64,000 nt of DNA from Ottelia alismoides. Its lineage: Eukaryota; Streptophyta; Magnoliopsida; Alismatales; Hydrocharitaceae. The number at the start of each line of letters is the position of its first letter. Position 1 is the stretch's first letter. A program made the translations under genes and the position numbers. The notes beneath the pieces are model-generated. The model saw only the letters and a program-made list of their open reading frames with translations, was not told where the DNA came from and did no database searches. Below, in pieces: positions 54,254 to 64,000 of the stretch. The stretch lies in the NCBI GenBank assembly GCA_037367405.1, contig JAZKJV010009630.1:248001-312000 (forward strand), given 5' to 3'.

Positions 54254-57218
54254 TGTTAGCCATGTGAGACCAGGGTGAACCATTTCTACAATAAAATGTT
54301 ATTGTAGATCTTTAATATATCGATATAGGTTATTGGTTTATTTCACTCATTGTATGAGATTAAATGAATGAATGAATGCACTTATAAGGTCCCTTGGTAC
54401 AATTAGGGTCATATACCATGTCCATCTTAATAATCATACATATATTGATTCGATGGTTGAATCATAGAGGCTGGTGCTTGGATGATATATAAAGAGTTAG
54501 ATTGAGGACTCATCAAGCACCGTCAAATGATTGTTAAGAGATGATCTCCAATCTGGGAAGGAGATGGAAATCCTCCTCTAAAGGCCGATATCTGACCGAC
54601 CTCTTGATGTAGGTCCTTTGCATATGAGCTGAGATTCAGAGGTGTTAGATAAGTTAGGTCAAAAGAATTTACCTGGTGAGATCGAGATTACCAAGACTTA
54701 TGTTGTATGCTGTCACGATATAAGCATGCATCCTCTGATTGGATAAACGTGTATTGTTATATGTCTGAGTATGTACATTAGGCAGACTACTAGGTTGATG
54801 ACCTAATAAAGGTCTTTACACTAGCGAGCCGATATGCATACGAGGGCATATGAGTAATACATCTCTCAAAGGGATCATACATATTCACTACTGAACTGGA
54901 AGACATGAGCTCACACAAGAGGTATTGGGACCCCGATCAAATCCCACGCATAGTTATCTTGCTTTGGATACATGACAAGAATTTGTAGGTATGATATATG
55001 TTTTTTGGAAAGCATATGATCGATAATTGAATGAGAAACTTAATGATAAAATCCTGAAGAAGACACTCTATATATGATCTAAAACTCTTGGTTTATTCTT
55101 GGCCTTCCAATATGCATTAGGAATACTCAAGGGTGATGTGATTGTAAACGATTGTATAACCATGACACTTCCATCTCGAGGGAATGATGGAATAGGTTTG
55201 GATTTTAGTGACTCCTCTTAGAAGATTAGTAATCCAATCTTATCCCAAATGTTGTACATTGATCTGGATGTGATTCTGATGCAATGAGAAGGCAAGATTT
55301 ACGGTTTGATTTAATCAAACATATTTTAGAGGTTCCTGAGATCTAGATTTTAGATATGATCTCAATCCAAGTCACTATACATGGAATGTACTGTCTCCCT
55401 ATCATTATCTCCAAGTACTCGCAGAGAAAGCACATTATTCTTGAACAAGCTTGTAAAAGTTGGCTGATTAGTCAAGTTACGGTGGGGGGGGGGATGTCGA
55501 CTCGACTAGGACTAGTCAGCCAACCCGACTAATAGAGCCGACTAGTAGATTGACTAATCGACCGACTTTTACATAAAACTTTTTTTGCCTTTTTTTAAAA
55601 CAAACTTATACTATTATGCTTAATGTTATATCTAAAATCAATTATTTCTTTTGTTTCATTACGATAGTATAGAAAAATATGCAAATATATGTTAATATAT
55701 AAGAATATATATTTAAAAATGATTTATATATAAAATAATTAAAAAATAAAAATCAACTAATGGCCGACTAAATCTGATTAGTCGTTTGACTGTCGATTAA
55801 TCCTTGGTCAATGACCCTGCCGACCGAGTACCAACTACTGCTTTCTGCAACCTTGTTCTTAAAAGAGTTCAAGATTAATTCAATTGTTGATAATGTATAT
55901 AAGCATTGTGAAATGGATAATTAAATATGATTTAATTAACATAAAATAATATGGACATGATTCATATTGTCTGGACACATGAGAATAGTCATCTAAGATA
56001 ATTTAGTATGATTTAATTATCAAGGATATGGTTAATGTGGATATCACTATCCATAATAATCATAATTACTATAAATATGATTTATAATATATTGGAGAGA
56101 TTTAATTGCAAGTAGTATTTATAAACTAAATATTTATATGCATTGGATTCACATTGAATAATTAATTTTAATGCAATTTATATTTTTGTATTGGATGTAT
56201 GAATATGATTCATAATTGTCAATGGCATGATCGAAATTATCAAAAAATAATTTGGAATTATTTTGATGAGTAATTATGCAAAAAATTGTTGCACATGTGG
56301 AATATTTTGATGAGATATGAGATCTTACAAAATTGGAATTAGAGAGCCATCTTCCATACATAGAAAGTGGATGACCACATTGAGTCCTATTTCATTGTAG
56401 TTATCCACTCTATGAATGGAAGGAGGCTTGCTCTCCTTCCATTCATTCCACGTGTTGATCGATTTAATTCAAATTAAATTAAATAGATGAACATTCAATA
56501 TATTTAATTCATTTTAAATTGTTTATTTATTTTTGCAAATTTATGCTACAAAATTATGGCCTTTGATTGGAAGTACAAAATAATCTACACCATTGATTAT
56601 GTGAGCACATGGATTGAGATCCATGTACATCCAATACATTGTAAAAGAAAGTCTAGACATAACTTTTTCTTTACACAACAACTGCAAGAGAAATGACTCT
56701 CTCTATATTCTCGTGCATGTCCCTCTTTCTCTCAATATTGTGGTTGTCTACCATATTGACCTAGAGAGCCACGTAGTCGTTGTGACACTGTTATGTTGCC
56801 GGATTAACTGCTCGTGGATCTCTGCATTCTTTGGATACATCTTGCTCATGAGGAAGGCCAACAATTTTATGAATAAAATCAGGAGACTTTGCACTCAGAT
56901 CTTTAGCTCGGATTGCAGGAAGCACACGTCTCATCCATGCATCCACAAGTGCATCCTTCGTTAGATCAGACTTGAGACAGGAGGTCGCTTCACTTAGAGC
57001 CATACACAATCGCAAACATGCTTCAAGCGGTAATTCTATTGCTTGTTTTTTATCCTGATGAAACGATATGAGAATGGTTATCATATAATGTGATTTCGTC
57101 TTTATAAAAATTTTAATTTCCGCTGCCCTGAACCACTAGCACGACTAGTCACTCTTGATTGCATGTGATGCATTCTTCACGCTCCTGTAACGTGCTACGT
57201 CTCAAAACCTAGCCTTCA
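54254..57218 (+). repeat. Diverged LTR of the same copia family, split by a hAT element
   Basis: It starts TGTTAGCCATGTGAGACC and ends CCTAGCCTTCA, and follows the landmarks of the other LTRs. Without the hAT element and one TSD it is about 2.55 kb. A degenerate primer binding site (CGTATCATATC) and leader sequence sharing GAATAAGGTTTTG with the complete element follow, so it is a 5' LTR. Confidence 0.88.
55446..55855. mobile_element. Non-autonomous hAT element (CGACTA-word family), copy 2
   Basis: The ends are CAAGCTTGTAAAAGTTGG (left) and CAAGGTTGCAGAAAGC (right, inverted). The TSD is TTCTTGAA (55438-55445) and TTCTTAAA (55856-55863), 7 of 8. The empty site is visible in the other LTRs as TTATTCTTGAAAGGGTTC (for example near 41688). 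It is 410 bp, with the same subterminal words as 14125-14520. Confidence 0.93.
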
Positions 57219-58080
57219 AGCACGTATCATATCATTGGTCAAAGGTCTTAGATCTGATCCAAACCTTAAGGGAATAAGGTTTTGTATATCGGATGCGCAG
57301 GGACTCGTAGTTTATGCATAAGATGCATGTTTCGAATTATTTTTCGCAAAATAAAAAAGTTATTGTTTATGTACTATTTGGACAATTTTTTGGATAATAA
57401 AATGTATTTAGAATGTCAAAATATGTACCCAAAATAGTAGCCAGTTTTTGGTGCCAAAGATGCATGAATTAAAATTCGAAAAGCTCTCGTAGTGACATTA
57501 TTTTTACATGTACTCATAGATCTGTAGCAAATTTATTTTGGTTACTAGTTTTACATTATAAAACATGAAATAAATACTTTAAATAATCATAGAATTAAAA
57601 CATTCTGCTCGAATTTATTTCACTCAATTCCGCCTCTATTTTCCCTAAATATTCCAAATTTGGCGGAGACAGGTCAGATGATGATTGGATCATCAAGATT
57701 TCTTTCTTCATATGTTTATCACTCAATGTAAATGAAGGAAATTATGAATTGCTATAATTAAATTGATGCTTAATATTTATATAAATATTTGATTAAACAT
57801 CAATCACCATTGAAGGATTGTTTATGAATCACCAAATCTGATTGAGGACACGATCGGAGTTGCAACATAGCTCCTCCAAAATCCGACAAATCCTAGGTAA
57901 ATCTATGTTCATTTTGTCATTTTTTATTTATCTAACATAATTTGTTTGTCTTGCTTATCTTTATCACATTTTCGTCACCACATTATTTTTTATCACCTCA
58001 CACCATTACCATCATCATATCATCTTCCTTCACTACCATTCATTTTCATTTGCTTGAAATCAATAAAAAATTAAAAATAA
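57219..58080 (+). other. Leader of the copia-family element after its 5' LTR
   Basis: AT-rich sequence sharing short blocks with 43005-43600. No coding sequence is visible, and no polyprotein or 3' LTR of this copy was found downstream. Confidence 0.45.
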
Positions 58081-58109
58081 AATTCAATAGAAAATAATAA
58101 TAAATTAGC

Positions 58110-58650
58110 AAGTATACTCTTTCCCCTGTGCTGCAGTCACGCGGCCTCCGTTCCTCCACCTGTGGCCCAGTCACGCCCATAGCCCGTTCCCCTAGACTGT
58201 CGACACCACCCATCGCGTGCAGCGCTCCCACAGCTGCCAATCGCTCGTCGATGTCTGCCTCATGACCCGTAGCAGTCGTGTGTCCTCCCAGCACCGCCCA
58301 CATGTGGCCGCAACCCTATGCCCCTCTCCATTAGGAGCACCCTCTAGCCGCTCCCCGCTTTTGCCTCCCACTACGTCGCATGCCTCCAGGTCGCCCCTCA
58401 ACCACCGCGCTTGCACGACCTGCCGCCTCCATGTTTCGCGTCTCCAGAATAGATCCCTAGCGCGCGTTAGCCCTGCATGCGCTCACCTGCACCGCCTGCC
58501 CCAGCGACCATGCCCTCCGCTCGTGTGCACCACCAACCTTGCACCGCTCCTGCTCCATCTCCCTCCATCGCCCCTGCGGTCGCGCCTCCTTAAGACCTCC
58601 ACCGCCCTCGATGTCAAGCCTCAAAATCATGCCCTAGCAACCGTGGGAGA
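58110..58650. other. GC-rich island, no gene recognised
   Basis: A sharply bounded C-rich block (plus strand) within AT-rich DNA. An open frame of 158 codons on the plus strand (58217-58693) is rich in Ser, Pro, Arg, His and Cys, and shows no motif. It could be captured host exon or retroelement leader. Confidence 0.4.
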
Positions 58651-59860
58651 AGTGTTCAAAGGTCATCTTTATTTTTTATCCTTATGTTTTTAAATTGCAA
58701 AAGTGCCCTTAGATACGTTTTTTGTTGAATTTTTTGTAAAGATACCCCCTGCATTTATGCATTAATTTGAACATCCATTTCCCATCAATTTTTAATAAAA
58801 AAACTACATATTATAGAGTATTTAATTCTTTATCTCTTAGATGTTTATTTGTAATTTTGTGAGCATTGCATAATTAATTAAAATTATTTTTGTAAAAATT
58901 TGCATATTTTACCCATTTCACAGTCTGAAATTCGTATTTAATTAAATATTGCTCCAAAAAGTATGAAAACATTAGAGATGATGCATGTGAATGTGCGTTA
59001 ATTACTTTCCAAATTTCATCAAAAATGGAGTGTCTTTTCGTAAAGTAAATTATTGAGTGATTTCTGTAATTGACTTTTAAATAAATCCATAAATATTATT
59101 TTTGTGAAATTCTAACTCCCTTAGATTGATCATAAAAATACATTTTTAAGATAGATCTCTCTATGGATGAATTGATTTCGTGGATTAATTAAGAATTAAA
59201 TTCTCATGGTCACTCGGTTTTCATTAAAAAATCATAAAAATTCATATATTCTCGGAAAATTCCAAAAATATTGTAGTTTCGTTTTATCATGTTTAACTTT
59301 CAGTAAACTTTTCATAATTTTTACATTTTGTTGCATGAAAATTTTCATAAAAACCCCTAAAAAGTTGATATTTTCAGTATTGCATCTTAATCCAAAAATT
59401 CCAAAAAATACATTTTGCACTCATCATTGGATTAGGTTTTCAGAAAAAATATAACTTAGTTAAATTGGATTGATTTCATATTAAAATTAATTTAGATAAG
59501 TTGTTTGATTTCTTAATAACCCAGTTCAGTCACTATTTTACATTTGCATTTTTATAGCATTAAAAAATTAATAAAACCAGCTTAGAAACTCATGAGCTAA
59601 TTCATCTAATTTGATCCGAAGTTGTTCCTTTGCCTCCTTGAGTCAACCCTGGGGCTTGCCCAAGTTAAAAATACATCAATCCGCACATTAGCTAGTTCAT
59701 TGATTCATCGATTCATGCGGTTAATTTTTGATCGATCCTGGTTGCCCGACTACAACAACACGACACATTTAGCATAGGGCGATCAACGATCCGTCAGAGG
59801 GCAAAGGGTATTATAGAGAATGATGTCATTTGGATTCATGGCATGAGCTACACTGTTCAT
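58651..59860. other. AT-rich stretch
   Basis: No gene is seen. It contains repeated short phrases such as TTTTCATAAAA and ATTCCAAAAA. Confidence 0.3.
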
Positions 59861-59875
59861 TTTATTATATAGCCC

Positions 59876-60157
59876 ATGGAGACCCCTACCACTGGGAGGC
59901 ATTCTTCAATCATCCTAGGATGGCCCTTTCTCGCCTCTGTGAGAGTCATTATTGATTACTTATCCGGAGAGATTCGCTTCCATCATGTTGACGAGAGCAA
60001 TGTGTTGATCACTACACCTACTTCCAACCAGAGACCTGCACCTGATGTGACTACACCTGTCTTAGCCGACCCCAAGGCGTACGACCTATCTACTGATATC
60101 ATAGAGGTTTGCCTTATGACCGATGGTGAGAAACGAGAATTCCTCCATAGGGAGTAA
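59876..60157 (+). pseudogene. Ty3/gypsy protease-end fragment
   Basis: The frame reads SSIILGWPFLASVRVIIDY and then SGEIRFHHVDE. This matches the C-terminal part of plant gypsy retropepsins (ILGRPFLATA...IDV..GEL.L...DE), most like the Athila/Tat branch. The Arg of LGRPFL is replaced by Trp. No active-site D-S/T-G is visible upstream and no RT follows. Confidence 0.7.
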
Positions 60158-60232
60158 GACTTTGAAAGAATAGATCTTGGAGTTCCCTTTTCCTATGATT
60201 AGCGATGTGTTGACGATATTCACGGGATTTAC

Positions 60233-60559
60233 ATGATTGATACCTTTGAGCAGAGGGCATACATAGTAGAGACTTCTGAGATTGAATTTGATCTTATTGC
60301 TTTCATCAATGAATGCGGTAATTTTGATGATGATGATAATGATGATCCAATTGAGACTTCGAAGGACGAACACGACTTGGCTACTTCCATAGATGAGTTC
60401 GTTCCTTTTTATTTTGACCTAGTTGAGACTCAGGCCGGACTTAACCTTACTACTTCCATTGCTGAGTTCGAGCCTTTTCACTTTGATATCTGCGAGATAC
60501 CCAAGACCAGACCTAGCCACACTACTTCCACAGATCAGTTCATGCCTTTTTCTATTTGA
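60233..60559 (+). other. Open frame with diverged ~24-residue repeats
   Basis: 108 codons without a known domain. An acidic run (NFDDDDNDD) is followed by three repeats: ATSIDEFVPFYFDLVE, TTSIAEFEPFHFDICE and TTSTDQFMPF. At DNA level CTACTTCCA recurs at 60381, 60450 and 60522. It probably belongs to the same gypsy relic (between protease and RT), but this is inference. Confidence 0.45.
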
Positions 60560-60676
60560 CACCACTGTTTCTCAGCGGTCTCGCAAGAAGGTCCGCTTTC
60601 TACCTTCTTGATCCTATGTATATCCACCTCCTTGTATATGCGCTTTCGTTTTACTTCTCTCTATCTCCTGTTTTTG

Positions 60677-61192
60677 CTCATCTACCTCATTCCTCATGTT
60701 TTGCCTTACTTAGGACGTGCTCTGTCCTGAGTACAGGGGAGGTAGATGAACTGCGTAATCTTTTTCTTCTTTTCTTCTTTTCATTTTCATTTTTCTTTTT
60801 CTACCAGAAAAGGTATCGCCCCTTTTTGATCGATGTTATACTTAGGGCGTACTTTATCCTAAGTATAGGGGGGTATATGCACCCCGAGTTCTTTCATTCT
60901 TTGATCCCCTCACTGTCTCCTCTTCTTGTCTATACTTAGGGATATCTTACCCTAAGTACTGAGGGAGACAGTTCGAGTGTGATTTGTTCATTCCCATCCT
61001 CAACCCTCCCTGCCTTGTGTATAATATGCTATACTTAGGATTATTTCATCCTAAGTATAGAGGGGACGATCAACTTCTCCTTCATTCATTTCTTCATTCA
61101 TTTATTCTTTAGGCTTTTCTATACTTAGTACGAGTTATGTCTTCTCTTTTCTATCTGATCTATGAGGACATAACTCAAGTTGAGTGTAGGGG
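60677..61192. repeat. Array of five stem-loops, each followed by a G-run
   Basis: The stems are TACTTAGGAC/GTCCTGAGTA (60707-60735), TATACTTAGG/CCTAAGTATA (60837-60867), CTATACTTAGGG/CCCTAAGTA (60930-60958), CTATACTTAGGA/TCCTAAGTATAG (61029-61060) and GAGTTATGTC/GACATAACTC (about 61133-61182). Each right arm runs into AGGGG, GGGGGG, GAGGGAG, AGAGGGG or GTAGGGGG. The first and third also have outer stems (CATCTACCTC/GAGGTAGATG; TGTCTCC/GGAGACA). Pyrimidine-rich spacers separate them. Confidence 0.85.
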
Positions 61193-61199
61193 GTCATAT

Positions 61200-64000
61200 C
61201 TAATGCGTATATACTTTAAGCCATAACTCATACTTTCGTATTTTCAATGAATATGGCTAAAATACTATATAGAGTACTATATATACCTATAAAATTCATT
61301 AAAATCACTCAATAAAAAGTTGTATATTATTCTTCAAATTCTTTTTGTATTTACAGATTAATAAATCTAGTAAAAATAGTATTTGCAAAATGTTTGAAAA
61401 ATAGTTTGAAAATCTTTTTGAAAAATTGCTTGAAAACTATTCGGAAAATGTTTTGTTAAATATTTTCGACCTTTGTACACATATTTTGCTTGTATTTTTT
61501 GTGAAATAAAAATGTTTTGAAAAACTATTTGCAAATGGTTTGGAAAATGATTGCAAAAATATTTGAAAAATCTATATATGTTGTTTGAAAAACCTTTACA
61601 AAATGAATTTAAAATATTTGTAAAGATTATTTGTAGAAATTACTTTGGACTATAGTTTTCAAAATTGTTTGTAAAATAATTTTCAAAAGTTTGAGGAATA
61701 TAGACATCACATAAAAATTCTTTATCCCTTGTATAAATCCTTAAAAACCCTAACTCTTGTAAATAATTGATGCATCCACGTGTAAATATTTGTAACTATC
61801 TTCTCTTCCAAAAATATTTGTCTTGAAAAAGCCCAAAACATTTACGAAAATACCCAAAACATTCGCAAAATATTTTTGAAAAAAAATCATAAAAATTTGC
61901 AACATCTTTTTCAAAAATCCATAAAAAGTTCAAAAGTTTGAAAATTACATGACAAAATATATTTTATGCATTGTGCATAGCATTTGCATTTTTTGGATTG
62001 AGTTTTATAATTGAACAAGTCTACCTAAAATCTGAAGATTGGAGCTTGGTTGGACCTTAAATCTACCTAATCACGGGAACCTTGTAGGAACTATAATTGA
62101 GGTGCTTCAGGTCTAGTTGAGTTAATTCTTTGAGAATCACAAGACTTGGTTCAATGTATTCTTGACTGCCTAAGTAGAGTATCTCGAAACACACACGTCT
62201 CTTGTTGATAATGATCTAACTTGGAAACCTGCACCTTTCACTTGGCTCAACTCAGTTGTAGTGATGATGAGATTGGAGTTGCCGGTATAAGACGCACACA
62301 AGTGAAAACATTTGTCCTCGTCTAAGGATGGAAGTGCACTCCAACCCATCCACTGGCAGAGACGTCTAAAGACAGGAGAGTGTTGGTTGCAATAACACTT
62401 CAAAAGAGAGATAGTCTACTAGCTCAAGAGGAAAAAGTTCAAATGTAAATGTTATTTAAAAAAATTCCAAAAAAGTGGACATGTCTGATTGAAAATCAAA
62501 TGCCTATCGGATGTACATATTTGTATAGTCAATAAGCAAGCTTGAGCTTCAAAGTCATATCATGCGAGCCTACAGTTGGATGACTTAGTTATACTGGTCA
62601 AGCAACCTAGGATAGGTAGCTACACTGGCTACCATCCATTCTCTTCTCTACTACCACCTTTTGAGCTAGTTGCCACTTGAACTTAGAAGGGAATACCCCC
62701 CTCCTCGAGGAAAGAGTTGCTAGATTGGAGAATCATTGGGTTGCCATACTAGAGAAATTAGTTTCTTTATCATTTCAGTTGAGGGGAGCCACGATCACAC
62801 ACATTGTACAAGTGAGATTCATAGTCATAAGGGGGTTGCATATGAGTTGAAATGTTTTGATCTGGCTATTGAGGAGACTTGAGTAGAGTTTTAGGATTAT
62901 CAAAGGTTGTTGTGTTTCAAATATGTTTCCCAATAAGGTTCTAACCACACTAAAAAATCAAAGGTCCGACTTGAGCTCCGAACTTTGATTTTGTGAAGAA
63001 AAGTTTGAGAATTAAATTCAATCCACTTTCTTTCTTTTTCTTTTCTTTGTTTTTCATTTTCTACACTTATTGCATAATTATTTGCTAGGGACTAGCAAAA
63101 GCAAATATAAAGGGTTGATGAATCTCCAATTCATCACCTTTGTTCTATCATTTTGGACTTAAAACCCTTGATAATGCATGTATATATCATTTGTACAAAT
63201 TAATATTCATTATTTGTTCCATTTATTATGTATACTATATAGTTTTTAATGCCAAAATTATAGAATAAAGAAAAGAAAAGAAAAAGAATAAAATGCCAAA
63301 GGTATTTTATGACCCTAAACCCTGAGACCTAGGCATCTTGACGACTGGGTTGACAAGGAATAAAGTAGGGGGAGATAAGAGCCAATAAACCCATTAAATT
63401 CCATTTATCTATTCTTCAATAAATAATTTTGTGGCATATTTTATTTTCTATTTTTATATCTTAAATAAAGAAACTTTGTACATGAAAGTTGTAGATGATA
63501 ATATATATAAAAAATACAAAATTGAGTCTGTACAAAAATAATATACATCATACAAGTTATGCTCTAAATAAAAAGCTAAAATCTCAACTTTCCAGACCCA
63601 TATCTCTCAAATAAAAACTCAAAAAGTATCAAAATTGCCTTTAATTTAATATAGATGTTAATAAACTATTTAATGAAGGTGGTTTCAAATTTTCTGGAGT
63701 TAGAAAATTAGCTTTTGGATCCCTATTGTACAATATACCTATATAAAATATTCATTTTATTTTCATTTTCCATTTTTATAATTTTATATTTATAATTTTG
63801 TAAATATTATTTATAGTATATGTACATATTTAAACTAAAATAAAACCAAAAAGAAATCACAAAACTAAATAATATACTATAATACATAGATGAATTACCT
63901 ATACGTATACTTATATAATACATACCCTTACTTATTTAAGTGTACAAAGTACATCATAAAAAAATAATAAAAATATATTTATATATATAATAGGTTATAA
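61200..64000. other. AT-rich non-coding tail of the window
   Basis: 61380-61720 carries a degenerate TTTGAAAA/AAAATATTTG array. 62000-63050 is mixed sequence with small frames only. 63170-64000 is very AT-rich. 63478-63502 contains CATGAAAGTTGTAGATGAT, like 28526 and 27968. No gene, LTR boundary or RNA gene is supported. Confidence 0.35.

Noticed and set aside
60556..60939. 127-codon hydrophobic frame.
   Set aside because: It runs through pyrimidine-rich spacers and the stem-loop array, so Phe/Ser/Leu richness is compositional.

Overview
This is plant nuclear DNA made almost entirely of transposable elements. The organism is probably a monocot: the one plausible host gene has a GC-rich first exon, but this is weak evidence. 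I see no rRNA, tRNA, CRISPR array or bacterial-style operon. Nearly every long open frame is a decayed transposon gene or a chance frame inside a repeat. The main content is the nesting order of the elements, which can be read from matching target-site duplications (TSDs).

Layout. 1-2878: right part of a hAT transposon with a broken transposase and its 3' terminus. 2879-7250: Ty1/copia relic on the minus strand with an internal tandem duplication. 7409-8417, 8864-12619 and 12630-13093: non-autonomous hAT elements with 8-bp TSDs. The second hosts a complete non-coding LTR element (9155-11966, TSD ATAAC). 13471-15060: second, inverted copy of that LTR family, carrying a LINE tail (13702-14065) and a hAT element (14125-14520). 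15060-17900: a fold-back, a GGGTCGGG-rich hAT-like element, a copia gag relic and short LTRs. 17930-18135: 206-bp hAT MITE. 18685-19289 (minus): two exons of the only likely host gene, with a hAT-like element about 125 bp upstream of its ATG. 20452-22735: two more DNA elements.

23029-25635 is a solo LTR (TSD TCCTC) of a long-LTR copia family that dominates the right half. 26872-28296 is a MULE with a GC-rich cargo (9-bp TSD). 28887-39926 is a complete 11-kb Ty3/gypsy chromovirus (TSD CTGCC, 3-kb LTRs, gag-PR-RT-RNaseH-INT-chromodomain), disabled by stops and frameshifts. 40470-50946 is a complete 10.5-kb copia element (TSD CACAA) with about 99% identical 2.5-kb LTRs but a badly decayed interior. 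It is inserted inside an inverted older LTR of its own family (39990-52968). 54254-57218 is another LTR of this family, split by a hAT element. 57219-64000 holds retrotransposon leader, a gypsy protease remnant, an array of five stem-loops and AT-rich sequence.

The most interesting themes are: a set of hAT families sharing a CAAGGTT-like terminus, each with its own short word repeated near both ends; a young copia element with intact LTRs and a dead interior inserted into its own relative; an LTR hairpin kept at one position with different sequence in different copies; and the stem-loop array at 60.7-61.2 kb. None of these is proven to be a new biological system.
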